Below, in pieces: positions 13,367-22,234 of a stretch of DNA of 26,290 bases. The translations under genes were made by a program, and so were the position numbers. Positions within the stretch are counted from its first letter, which is position 1. Each line of letters opens with the position of its first letter. Origin of the DNA: a virus. The stretch lies in the IMG/VR virus record IMGVR_UViG_3300020469_000225, positions 1 through 26,290 of that record, one strand, 5' to 3'. The notes under the pieces were generated by a model. The model had not been told where the DNA came from and ran no database searches. It worked only from the letters and a program-made list of their open reading frames with translations.

Positions 13367-14114
13367 CTAAAGCAATCGAGAGTGCTAAAGCTTCAGATAT
13401 AACTGTATTTGCTCTTTCCATAGCACCTGTAGAAGTGTGTTCTATTACTAAATTACCAACCATGTTACTCGCATGAGATGTGCATTGGTAGTAAAAATTT
13501 TCGCCAGCTGTATTTGCAGGCACCTTCCAGTACAATATCCCTTTATTTTGACCCTGTGCATCATAACCAGTTCTTACTAATAAACGTGAACTACCAGCAA
13601 TACCAGAAGTTCCCTCTGTTTGAACGTGAGTAAGACCCACATTGTAGTATGTACCACCATCACCCACATTTGCTGAAGCATTTGTTGTTCTAATTACAAA
13701 GGGATGAACACCATTTAATTTTTGTAAGTCAAAAGCAAATGTTTGACCAGGTCTCAAATTTACATCAGGATTAAGTGTATCATGCGTGTCAAAAATGTAA
13801 GCTGCGGTTCCACTATGATCAACTACAAATCTTGTTGTAGCCACACCTGCTGTATTTGCAACATTAAAAAATGGTGCGGTTCCTGATTCACTTAGAATTA
13901 AGTTACCGGCCACGGATAAATTGTCAAACCCAGCAACATCTAAATTTACATTACCTGTAACAGTTAAATCACCATTGATTCTAACATTACTTGTCGCTTC
14001 AAAAACACCGCCAACACCCTCTACGAATTGATTGTTCATATCGATCAATTCTGTAGTTGTGCTTAACCACTCTTGAAATGTATTTGAAGTTGTAAGTTGG
14101 TTAATTATTGCCAT
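13362..14114 (-). CDS. Virion-type protein with cupredoxin-like C-terminal domain (copy 2)
   Basis: This 250-residue protein is a paralogue of its upstream neighbour. Residues 1-20 (INQL...NTFQEWLSTT) form a helical start. Residues 45-80 carry strand repeats (INGDLTVTGNVNL, LSVAGNLILSE). Residues 100-225 resemble a cupredoxin: AAYIFD, NLRPGQTFAFDL, GVHPFVIRT, GTYYNVGLTHV, GILYWKVP and YYQCTSHASNMVG. His137, Cys211, His214 and Met218 match the His...Cys-x2-His-xn-Met ligand order of type I copper sites, with C-x2-H-x3-M spacing. There is no signal peptide, so it is not an exported electron carrier; location among baseplate and fibre genes implies a virion protein. Metal binding is unproven. 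The start is ATG at 14114, with AGGAAAAAG overlapping the preceding TAG stop. Confidence 0.75.
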   Translation of the reverse strand: MAIINQLTTSNTFQEWLSTTTELIDMNNQFVEGVGGVFEATSNVRINGDLTVTGNVNLDVAGFDNLSVAGNLILSESGTAPFFNVANTAGVATTRFVVDHSGTAAYIFDTHDTLNPDVNLRPGQTFAFDLQKLNGVHPFVIRTTNASANVGDGGTYYNVGLTHVQTEGTSGIAGSSRLLVRTGYDAQGQNKGILYWKVPANTAGENFYYQCTSHASNMVGNLVIEHTSTGAMERANTVISEALALSIALG

Positions 14115-14122
14115 TCTTTTTC

Positions 14123-14899
14123 CTAGTGTCCTGTAAGTCCTATAGCAAAGGCTAACGCATCATCTGAAGCACTATTAGCTTTATCAAATGCGACTCTTTC
14201 GCTATTCCCAATATATATTGGGCCTACCATAGCACCAGCGTGAGCGGTACATTGATAGTAAAGTGTATCCCCTATTATTGTTTGTGGTACTTTCCAATAC
14301 AAAATACCTGTATTTTTTCCTTGTGCATCAAAGCCTGTTGATGTTTTAAGACTACCACCAGCAGACTCTACTTCAACATGAGTTAATCCCACATTGTAAT
14401 ATGTACCACCATCATTTACGGTGGCAGAGGTGTTACTCGTTCTAATTACAAATGGGTGAGCACCATATAATTGTTGTAAATCGAAAGCATATGTATAACC
14501 AGGTTCTAAGTATAACGCTGGGTTATTACCTTGATCTATGTCAAAAATATAAGCTGCTCCATTACCTTGTATAGAATACCTAGATGCAGCTGCTTGAGAT
14601 GTGTTTGCTGTTTCGTAATAAACACCTGAATCACCTGTATCTGTTTGCGTTACAATTAAATTACCAGGTATCGTTAAATTATCAAAGTCTGTATTTCTAT
14701 TTAACTTTAAGTTACCTGTTACTTCTAAATTACCATCAATTGTTAAGTCATTAAAAACATCAAAAGGTGAGCTACCACTATGCACACTAACCATGTTTGC
14801 ATTATCAGTAAAATTATTAGCAAATGTAATTAAATCTGATGAAACATTTAACCAATCATGCCATGTGTTTGCTAAGTTTAAGTGATTGATAATTGGCAT
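14123..14899 (-). CDS. Virion-type protein with cupredoxin-like C-terminal domain (copy 1)
   Basis: This 258-residue protein is the first of a tandem pair. Residues 1-20 (INHLNLANTWHDWLNVSS) parallel the start of copy 2. Residues 50-85 hold DLTIDGNLEVTGNLKL and LTIPGNLIVTQ strands. Residues 118-230 are the cupredoxin-like part: AAYIFDID, LYLEPGYTYAFDL, GAHPFVIRT, GTYYNVGLTHV, GILYWKVP and LYYQCTAHAGAMVGPI. His148, Cys217, His220 and Met224 reproduce the type I copper ligand order. The surrounding framework is close to copy 2 while the N-terminal and loop regions differ, so the duplication is not recent. The start is ATG at 14899, two bases after the upstream stop, so translation is probably coupled. 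A baseplate- or fibre-associated role is inferred from position. Confidence 0.75.
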   Translation of the reverse strand: MPIINHLNLANTWHDWLNVSSDLITFANNFTDNANMVSVHSGSSPFDVFNDLTIDGNLEVTGNLKLNRNTDFDNLTIPGNLIVTQTDTGDSGVYYETANTSQAAASRYSIQGNGAAYIFDIDQGNNPALYLEPGYTYAFDLQQLYGAHPFVIRTSNTSATVNDGGTYYNVGLTHVEVESAGGSLKTSTGFDAQGKNTGILYWKVPQTIIGDTLYYQCTAHAGAMVGPIYIGNSERVAFDKANSASDDALAFAIGLTGH

Positions 14900-14901
14900 A
14901 A

Positions 14902-15114
14902 TTAATTCTTCATCACGATTTGTTTCAAGAGTTCTTTAATTTCTTGAAACTCATTTTTGATAGTGTTCACCTCTTCTTTTAAACTGTTTAGCGTTACATT
15001 CACCTCTTTTTCTTTACGTCTTTTCAATAAAGCGGCCATATCAGTATTCAATATAGCTTTTGATCCTGAATCCCGAACAAGATGACTATGGTCTTTTACT
15101 TTTAAGTAACTCAC
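14902..15114 (-). CDS. Small coiled-coil protein
   Basis: This is a 70-residue protein. Residues 1-32 read SYLKVKDHSHLVRDSGSKAILNTD, a pattern (V-RD-x-x-S-x-A-I-x-NTD) I associate with small conserved proteins of T4-like marine phages. Residues 33-68 are strongly charged and heptad-like (VNVTLNSLKEEVNTIKNEF, EIKELLKQI), predicting a coiled coil. The start is GTG at 15114: GTGA overlaps the TGA stop of the upstream DUF4815 gene by four bases, which decides this start and indicates translational coupling. It may oligomerise on or help assemble the baseplate periphery, but no function can be assigned. Confidence 0.7.
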   Translation of the reverse strand: MSYLKVKDHSHLVRDSGSKAILNTDMAALLKRRKEKEVNVTLNSLKEEVNTIKNEFQEIKELLKQIVMKN

Positions 15115-18100
15115 GATAATGCAATTGCCCTAAGGTTCTTAACCGTTGGTGTGTTAGCTGGGTTAGTTGAGAATAACACAATTTTAAGTTGAAAGTACCT
15201 AAATGTATCATAAGAAGTATCTGCAGCGGTATATGTTATATCTTCCGCTTTATATTCACAATCGTAATATGATAAAAGGTCTTGAGTTACAACCGTATCC
15301 GTAACTCTACTCATTTCAGTAAATGTCAATTCACTAAACTTAGTGCCTGTATCTAAATCATTTTGAACTCGATAAAATACTTTTACAGATGACCCAGCTG
15401 GCAAGTTTTTAGATATTATTACTCTTAAATCGGTAGCATCAAAGCCTTCTGATAACTTAACTTTTCTTGTTATATATTTTGATGAAGCACCTCCGTTTGA
15501 TGCGAGTGTTTCTGGTCTTGCTACAACTTCTGTGTTAGAAGATGAATTAATTAGATTCTCAACAAACACAACTCTACTTCTATTCATTTCAAAAATAGGG
15601 CTTAGGTCCTCATTAGTTGTAGACATTGTAACTGTTACGTTTGCATCAGAAGATTGATTAAATTCTTTTCTGTTTTTAAAATAAATATCAGAGTTTGGTT
15701 CTATGATAATACCACCATCTAAACTTGTAGCGCCATTTGATTTAACTCCTAACTTGAAGTTAATGTCTGTTTTTGGAAAAGTAAATACTGGCGCATCAAA
15801 TCTAAGAAGATCAACATTTTGAAATGGTAAATTATTTTTCTGTGGCTGTATCACAGAAGTAAACGAGCCAGAAGTATCGAACTTACACTTATGTAAAACA
15901 AAACATAGATCTGATTCTTGAGCTGCGGTCCAAGTTGATGCGTTTTGTGATTTGAATAAAGAACCAAGATATGGCTGACCTACAACCGATTGACCTGTAT
16001 CTAGTCTAGTGTCACCAACAGTTGCAATAAACACATTATATTCTGAGGAGTTAGTAAGAAGAACCATTGAATATTCTTCAGGTTCTAAGAATATAGGTTT
16101 ATCAAATGTAAATCTTGTAGGTAGAGGTATTGTTGGGTCTACCGGTAATACAATATCATCTGGGTTCAACGTAACTTGAGCACCTAAAATAATGTCTTTA
16201 GCACTTGGATAACCATTTACAGTTTTTCTAAGTTCAAGTGTAACAGGTAACGTAACGTCTTTTGTGGAGAAGAATACGTCAACCGCTGATACAAATATAC
16301 CTCTAGGATTCACATTTTCATTTACAAAGAAAGTTTGTGCAAGAGGGTCTTTACCACCAATTGTAGCGTTTGGACAACCAGCTTTCGCCTCTTCTGAGTT
16401 TGCAAAATGTGCCAATAAACCTTTTTTAGTACCATCAGGACTTTCAGCGTTATTTGAGGTGTCTATATGGCCACTCTCTATGTTTTGTAACCACCACTCA
16501 TAACCTCCACTATCAGGAGTTCTACCTAATTCACTCTCATAGGCAGCTACAACGGCATCACCAAAAGCATCAATTGTCGCCTGTGAAACTTTACCTTCAG
16601 CAACCAACTTTGCATTTCTATCTGCTAATGAATCACCTGTAGGTGGCACATTATTTAATGCCTCATGGTGAAAGAAACTTTGCTGTTGGATTGTTGGTTG
16701 TTGTGTTCTTTGAGGTTCAGGTTGAACAGGAGGTGGTATCTTAGACTGTGGTGTCCCTGCAAAGTAACTTGTTACTGCAATCGTACTAAACAAATTAGGT
16801 GAGTTAAATGAATCAACAAATATTAGTTGATGCTCACCACCAACAAATAAATTATTCACATCTGATTCACCAAAACCTGTATCACCAGTTATTTGAATGA
16901 GACCGTTTGCAAAACCTTGGTCATCCGTAACTATGTAAGAGCTAGTTGGTGAATATGTACCTAAATCTGGGTCGTATGCCCTGAGCATACTAGAAATGTG
17001 TGTATTGTCTATGTAAGCAAAAACCAATGAGTTTGGTCTAAAACCATATAGTTCCCACTCAATTGGCTCTGGTCTCATGTAATAAAATATTTTACTTGAT
17101 TCGGATTTTGTTGTCAAGGCTCCTGCCTCAGCAGCTGATGATGTTTGAGATACCTTTTGGCCTTTTGTATCATAGTAAGAATACAGTCTTGTTGTATCAT
17201 TATTATATGATAAAGCAGTCCACTCATCCCACTTTGATCCTGAAAAGTTTATACCAAAGGCATATTGGTCAACATCACCTTCGGTGTTAATTGAAATACC
17301 AGGTCTTGATAGAAAATCAGCATAACTTGTAACATCAGCTTTTAACTTAACATGACCTATGAAAGATACAACATTAAAAGGGTTAATATTTGTTGTAGAT
17401 GATGCAACATTTTGAGCTGCATATACAGTTGTGGTGAATGGCACAGAAAGAACATTTGAACTATCACCTAAACCTGTAGCGCTTACCGCAACATTAGTAC
17501 CGTTAGCTCTGAATCTTGAGTGTAATGTTTTATTTGTGTAATCTATTGAACATTTATAATCGTCATTTAAAACATCACCAACACTATGCCCTTTAAAGTC
17601 ATCAACTAAAAATCCATTATTGATTAACTGAACATTATCTGCATTAAAGAATGAGGACGCTGAAATCTCTTGTTCTAAAAGATTGAGTGATGTATAATAT
17701 TCAACTCTTGACAAACGATCATCAATAGCTCCAATGTCTTTCATTGTATATCTTTTATTTTTAACAATATCAATCTTAACATTACTTGTATTGTAAGTAA
17801 ACGGTGGGAACGTGAGCTTGTAAAGAGTCATTGCCTCTTCTTCGTCAATAGGGGTCGCTGGGTTTGTTAAGGCACTCACACCTTGTTTGACCCTAAACTC
17901 ACCTTCAAAGTCGAGAACAATCTTATCAATTCTTGATAAGTAATAACTCAAGTCAACATCTGCTTCTGGATTTGTACTATCAACTATTTGATTTCTTACA
18001 AATGTCATATTTGTGTTACTATACACATTTGATGTTTCATTATCTTTTCTTGTTACTCTGAAATCTAAAGAATCTCTTAAATCTATTTTTGTGCCATCTC

Positions 18101-20579
18101 TCTTAACATATTGTGGTATGTTTTCGTAAATTGGATAAGAATTAGCATCAAAATGTCCTGTACCTGTGTGTGAAAATCTATTATAAACAACATTAACTTG
18201 ACCTGTGTTGACAACACCAACACCACTTTCTCTTAATCTAATTGTTGCGTGATCGTAGTGTGTATCAGTTTGACCCGTATCGACCATAAAGTGTTCAAGA
18301 ACATTTACATTAGATGAGTTTGATGTACTAGCTGGATTATTTGAAACAAAAATTCCAGTTACGTTTACAACATCAGTAACACCTAAGGATCTTTCAATTA
18401 TACTCCCTGTAGTGTTACCTACTTCTGTAAATATTTTGAAATGACTATTTGAAGTTTTACTTCTTCTACCGGCACCTTCAACATCAATTGTAGTTAGGAT
18501 ATCAGCAGTTCCATCAAAACTTCCATCATCTAGGTCAACCGTTAAACTATCTGGGTTACCTGGTGAAGTTATTGTAAAAAAGGTTACATCACTATCAATG
18601 GGAACAATTGAATTGGCAGTATATGTGCTACTAGATGTCCTTACTATAACTTGGAAAAATTTTCTTTTTAGAGCGTTATCTGTGCCCGCAACTTTAAATC
18701 TCTCAGAGCCATCATTAGTTGTAATTGTGGCTGTGCCAGACTCAAATGTTACATCTTTAAAAACTCTCTTTGTATCATAACTAACTTGATTAACTGATGA
18801 TACAACATCATAAGCTCCTTCAAATACACCAATGTCTCGATTGGTTCCAGTTAAAGTAGTTCTTTGAAATACAAAATTATTTGTTGTCTCTTTACTTACA
18901 GATGTGTTTGTTAAACTTATATTACTACCTTGTATAGCCGTAACGAACACTCTTCTTTCATTAGATCGTAAATCCTCTGAAACATTATGGCCAAAAACTT
19001 CATCACCCACCGATATACCAACTGGGTTTGAAACAATTAAGTGTTGAGTGTTGTTTACAACAACACCTGATGTTTCATGGGTCGTTATTGATGTTGAGTG
19101 TATGTTACTATTTGCATTACCAGTATTCATACCCTTGATGTGTTTTGTAAGAGAGATCGGTAAACTAGTACCACCAGTATTTGCAATTTTCTTTACACCA
19201 AACAAATGTAATCTATTTACAGCCGAATCAGAATCACCACTAACGTATTGTATATTTTTTACATAACCTTCACCAATCAATGTGGTACCATCTATTACAC
19301 CATTTGATGAATATAATTCAACTCTTTCAGAAGTATTAGAGTTGAAAACAGCATTATTAGAATTTGTTATGTTGAAGAAATTAGAATATGGTGTTTGTAA
19401 ATCATGTCCTGTTATAGACTCTTGATCTCTTGCTCTGCTTATTGGTAATTGAACTTGCGAAATTGTATCTATTTCATAACCTTTTACATAAGCCTTACCT
19501 TTACTGATATTCAATAAAAAGGTATTAGTATTACTTAAAGCCGTAATTCTAGGTTCTAAACCATCTACTATGTAATCACCAGATTCATCAAAAGTTCTTC
19601 GAGCTAGAGTTCTACCTAAATCAGAATATTTTGTATCTGAAGCATTTTTAACCAACACACCATTTCTATATCGAACTAACTCAATATATTTTGTTGATGT
19701 TAAACTTGGTAAAGTTGAATTTTGAGTATCTAAATTTTTCCTAGATAAATCTAAAGAAATTTTATATCTATCACCACCCGGCGCCAAATAATTTGATGAA
19801 TCTAAAGCCGGATCTAAAAGTGTTGTGTCATCAGTTGACTTTACAATACTTTCTGTTACATCAAAACCAATTGTGGCATTTGTATTAGCTGCATATTTGT
19901 CAACTGCAATAGTTTGTTGAGCATTCTTAACAAAAACACCGTTTGTAAAAAATACACCCTCTGTTACACCCATGAGTTTTGCTTTACCATAAGGTAAATT
20001 ATTTGTAGCTGTAACTGTAGAGACTAAATTCACAGGATTCAAATCACCTGTGCTAAAAATTTGTAGATTAGCAGAATTTGAAACTATTGCATTTACGGCA
20101 CCTTTTGTATTTGCACTTTCAGATGTGTTGTTTATAAATCTAATGAAAGAAACGTAAATGGTATCAGGATCAGTTCCCACAGCGGTATCAGAGTGATGAC
20201 AAAAATATAAACTTCTTATATTTGCATTAGCTGTATTACCTGTGTTTGCAGTAATAAAATTATTTACAAAACTTGCAACATTAATTGCAGTACCACCAAA
20301 TGTAGATTGTAGATTAATGTGATTAACGGTTGATTGTTGATTTATTTCAATGTTTTGTATCTTACCTTCACCAATAGAAAAAAGTGAAGCACCAGTAACT
20401 CTTGATCCATCTTGAAACAAATGGTCGCCTAGTTTTTTAACTTGATCTTGTAAAAGCGTCTGTGATTGTGTTAATTCACGAGCTTGAACTGCTCTACCTG
20501 GTCTGAAAAGTATTCTATGAAAATTTTTACTATCATTAAAATCATCATGGTACGGTGTGGTATTAAAATCGAGTGCCAT
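15111..20579 (-). CDS. DUF4815-type baseplate/fibre-attachment protein with DUF4214-like insert
   Basis: This is an 1822-residue protein. Residues 8-65 carry the DUF4815 start: TPYHDDFNDSKNFHRILF, RPGRAVQARELTQSQTLLQ and GDHLFQDGSRV. A second landmark, RYTMKDIGAIDDRLSRVEYY, lies near residue 950. Another, PEPIEWELYGFRPNSLVFAY, is near 1170. A Pro/Gln-rich linker (about 1270-1310) precedes a DUF4214-like segment (about 1310-1403; AYESELGRTPDSGGYEWWL). The chain then resumes with DPLAQTFFVNENVNPRGIFV and beta-rich sequence to the end. In T4 gene order this position, directly after gp8, holds gp9 and gp10, the fibre socket and baseplate pin proteins, so a role in joining fibres to the baseplate is likely but inferred. 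The start is ATG at 20579 with AAGGGCAAAG upstream, nine bases after the gp8 stop. Confidence 0.85.
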   Translation of the reverse strand: MALDFNTTPYHDDFNDSKNFHRILFRPGRAVQARELTQSQTLLQDQVKKLGDHLFQDGSRVTGASLFSIGEGKIQNIEINQQSTVNHINLQSTFGGTAINVASFVNNFITANTGNTANANIRSLYFCHHSDTAVGTDPDTIYVSFIRFINNTSESANTKGAVNAIVSNSANLQIFSTGDLNPVNLVSTVTATNNLPYGKAKLMGVTEGVFFTNGVFVKNAQQTIAVDKYAANTNATIGFDVTESIVKSTDDTTLLDPALDSSNYLAPGGDRYKISLDLSRKNLDTQNSTLPSLTSTKYIELVRYRNGVLVKNASDTKYSDLGRTLARRTFDESGDYIVDGLEPRITALSNTNTFLLNISKGKAYVKGYEIDTISQVQLPISRARDQESITGHDLQTPYSNFFNITNSNNAVFNSNTSERVELYSSNGVIDGTTLIGEGYVKNIQYVSGDSDSAVNRLHLFGVKKIANTGGTSLPISLTKHIKGMNTGNANSNIHSTSITTHETSGVVVNNTQHLIVSNPVGISVGDEVFGHNVSEDLRSNERRVFVTAIQGSNISLTNTSVSKETTNNFVFQRTTLTGTNRDIGVFEGAYDVVSSVNQVSYDTKRVFKDVTFESGTATITTNDGSERFKVAGTDNALKRKFFQVIVRTSSSTYTANSIVPIDSDVTFFTITSPGNPDSLTVDLDDGSFDGTADILTTIDVEGAGRRSKTSNSHFKIFTEVGNTTGSIIERSLGVTDVVNVTGIFVSNNPASTSNSSNVNVLEHFMVDTGQTDTHYDHATIRLRESGVGVVNTGQVNVVYNRFSHTGTGHFDANSYPIYENIPQYVKRDGTKIDLRDSLDFRVTRKDNETSNVYSNTNMTFVRNQIVDSTNPEADVDLSYYLSRIDKIVLDFEGEFRVKQGVSALTNPATPIDEEEAMTLYKLTFPPFTYNTSNVKIDIVKNKRYTMKDIGAIDDRLSRVEYYTSLNLLEQEISASSFFNADNVQLINNGFLVDDFKGHSVGDVLNDDYKCSIDYTNKTLHSRFRANGTNVAVSATGLGDSSNVLSVPFTTTVYAAQNVASSTTNINPFNVVSFIGHVKLKADVTSYADFLSRPGISINTEGDVDQYAFGINFSGSKWDEWTALSYNNDTTRLYSYYDTKGQKVSQTSSAAEAGALTTKSESSKIFYYMRPEPIEWELYGFRPNSLVFAYIDNTHISSMLRAYDPDLGTYSPTSSYIVTDDQGFANGLIQITGDTGFGESDVNNLFVGGEHQLIFVDSFNSPNLFSTIAVTSYFAGTPQSKIPPPVQPEPQRTQQPTIQQQSFFHHEALNNVPPTGDSLADRNAKLVAEGKVSQATIDAFGDAVVAAYESELGRTPDSGGYEWWLQNIESGHIDTSNNAESPDGTKKGLLAHFANSEEAKAGCPNATIGGKDPLAQTFFVNENVNPRGIFVSAVDVFFSTKDVTLPVTLELRKTVNGYPSAKDIILGAQVTLNPDDIVLPVDPTIPLPTRFTFDKPIFLEPEEYSMVLLTNSSEYNVFIATVGDTRLDTGQSVVGQPYLGSLFKSQNASTWTAAQESDLCFVLHKCKFDTSGSFTSVIQPQKNNLPFQNVDLLRFDAPVFTFPKTDINFKLGVKSNGATSLDGGIIIEPNSDIYFKNRKEFNQSSDANVTVTMSTTNEDLSPIFEMNRSRVVFVENLINSSSNTEVVARPETLASNGGASSKYITRKVKLSEGFDATDLRVIISKNLPAGSSVKVFYRVQNDLDTGTKFSELTFTEMSRVTDTVVTQDLLSYYDCEYKAEDITYTAADTSYDTFRYFQLKIVLFSTNPANTPTVKNLRAIALS
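16371..16645 (-). other. DUF4214-like domain inserted within the DUF4815 protein
   Basis: It corresponds to about residues 1310-1403 of the DUF4815 protein. Signals are FGDAVVAAYESELGRTPD, then GGYEWWL, and FANSEEAKA near the end, matching the Y-x-x-LGR-x-PD-x-x-G-x-x-WW pattern of DUF4214. A Pro/Gln-rich linker lies on its N-terminal side and the conserved DPLAQTFFV segment on its C-terminal side. Confidence 0.7.
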
Positions 20580-20588
20580 TCTTTGCCC

Positions 20589-22217
20589 TTAAAATTGTAA
20601 AATGAGGCGGATATCTTCCGCCTGACCATCTATTCTTGTAATTGGTGATAAATTTTCAACATATAATACTTCAGCTGAATCCTGTTCAAATTCTGGATTT
20701 TCTACAGCAACGACAAATCTATCAGCACCGGAAGTTTCGCCGTTCAAAACAACACCATTTCTAAACTCACCTTCAACCCCTGTTACTTCTATCTCAGTAG
20801 AAGTTGTAATTCTATGCACAACTGCCTGCACGAAATTTACATTAGCAGCTGAACCCTGAAATACCTTTTCACCTCGTATGTACTCTGTACCTGTTGATAC
20901 CTGTAATGTTGTAACTTGCGATACTACATCATTTGCTGTTGCATCAGTTATAGCAGTTCTTGTGTCATATTTATATGGGTTTCTAATAAGTCCTATTTGT
21001 CTAAACTGTATATCTACTGGTATTTTACCATTTTCAGTTGAATCTATTTCACCTATTTTTGATGTTACCATTACACTATTTGCAACTAAATCTTTTGCTA
21101 AATTGAAACCGTGGCCAAATTTTGGTGCTAAAATAACCCTTGAATCTACACCAGTTCCAGTACCAAAAACTAATGCGTTACATTTTTCGTAATTTTTTCC
21201 AATTGTATCTACTGTTATCTTTGTAACAACACCATTATCAACCGTAGCATTAGCCAAAGCACCTGCGCCATCACCATCTACGAAAACTCTTGTTGTTGTG
21301 CTTATGTTGTTTGCAACATTACTTCCACCGCCATTAGATGATGCGGCCTTGTTCAATGTTATTTTATTGTTTATACTATCAGTACTCAATATATGAGTAT
21401 CAGTTTGTATGCCTGTACCAGTGATTGACATATTTGCATTTGCTAAATCATCAACTGTAATACTTGTAACATGGTTTGCTGTCATAAACGTACTATTTAC
21501 AGTTAATACTGTATCACCCGTTAAAAAAGGTTCTACACGAATATTACTAAAGTTTCTATACTGTGTCCCACCATCAGCCACAACAATAGTTGTAAGCTCA
21601 CCCTCAACAACACCTTGGTTGTTTAAATTGAAAACTGTATCGGTTTCGGTTGATTCATTATTTCTTGTCGGTACTGGTAAAAAAGATGAATTTAAAAATT
21701 TGTTCTCAGCACGAACACTATACATATACTTCCAAATGTACCCATCACCACCACCTGTAGTAGGATTCGTTATAACTCCATTTGATGTAGTAAAGTCTCC
21801 TGTTGGTGTATTTGCAGTTAAAGTACCAGAGTTATTAGATAAACATTTATATACGTTTCTACCCTCTGTAAATACATACATTGGCTCTAAATTTTGACTA
21901 GTATTACCAGTAATTGAATCTTGAGTAGTCTGCTGTGGATCATATTGTCTGTATATTTTGTTTGATTCCCAATTTACTCTAGGTATTACTAAATTTACAT
22001 CACTTGCTTTTACCCTCTTAGCTGCGATCATATCTGTAAAAACCCTATCATTTAAATCGGGTGATTCTACTATATCAAAAGGTGTATCAGAATCATCATA
22101 TGAATCAGTTTTACCTATGAATAGATACTGTATTTCGGGCGTAGCAGAGTCAAATTCAGCAATATATTGTTGAGCGCTTTTAAGACTTTGTAATTTTGAA
22201 GTATATTTCTTTGCCAT
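20589..22217 (-). CDS. gp8: Baseplate wedge subunit gp8
   Basis: This is a 542-residue protein; T4 gp8 is 334. Features in order are YLFIGKTDSYDDSDTPFD (residues 31-48), FTDMIAAKRVKASDVNLVIPRVNW (60-83), VYKCLSN (122-128), GDGYIWKYMYSV (158-168) and FLPVP (179-183). The C-terminus reads VLYVENLSPI then EDIRLILQF. These match, from memory of T4 gp8, the GRSEPW, AVIPRRDW, VYRCL, GDGYVWEYLFEI and MIYMENRPPI...INILFTF positions. About 200 extra residues lie in the middle, including a GxxY-type beta module (ITVDTIGKNYEKCNALVFG). gp8 is a dimeric wedge component that binds gp7 and gp10 in T4. The start is ATG at 22217 with AGGAAAT upstream, 17 bases after the gp7 stop. Confidence 0.9.
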   Translation of the reverse strand: MAKKYTSKLQSLKSAQQYIAEFDSATPEIQYLFIGKTDSYDDSDTPFDIVESPDLNDRVFTDMIAAKRVKASDVNLVIPRVNWESNKIYRQYDPQQTTQDSITGNTSQNLEPMYVFTEGRNVYKCLSNNSGTLTANTPTGDFTTSNGVITNPTTGGGDGYIWKYMYSVRAENKFLNSSFLPVPTRNNESTETDTVFNLNNQGVVEGELTTIVVADGGTQYRNFSNIRVEPFLTGDTVLTVNSTFMTANHVTSITVDDLANANMSITGTGIQTDTHILSTDSINNKITLNKAASSNGGGSNVANNISTTTRVFVDGDGAGALANATVDNGVVTKITVDTIGKNYEKCNALVFGTGTGVDSRVILAPKFGHGFNLAKDLVANSVMVTSKIGEIDSTENGKIPVDIQFRQIGLIRNPYKYDTRTAITDATANDVVSQVTTLQVSTGTEYIRGEKVFQGSAANVNFVQAVVHRITTSTEIEVTGVEGEFRNGVVLNGETSGADRFVVAVENPEFEQDSAEVLYVENLSPITRIDGQAEDIRLILQF

Positions 22218-22224
22218 GATTTCC

Positions 22225-22232
22225 TATTTATA
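22225..22232 (-). promoter_or_regulatory. Perfect T4 late promoter octamer (TATAAATA), position ambiguous
   Basis: On the minus strand the gp7-gp8 gap contains TATAAATA, the exact T4 late consensus, followed by GGAAATC and the ATG at 22217. A late start site would fall within two or three bases of the ATG, so it would not give gp8 a normal leader. It may drive the DUF4815 gene and those beyond, or be a chance match. Confidence 0.35.
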
Positions 22233-22234
22233 CG

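Noticed and set aside
1-14000. Diversity-generating retroelement acting on a fibre gene
   Set aside because: There is no reverse transcriptase, no template/variable repeat pair with adenine-biased differences and no C-type lectin variable domain in the window. A distant element outside cannot be excluded.
13362-14899. Plastocyanin-type auxiliary metabolic genes
   Set aside because: There is no signal peptide or transit sequence. The copper-like motif is only the last part of longer proteins with fibre-like strand repeats, and the setting is purely structural, so an electron carrier for photosynthesis is unlikely.
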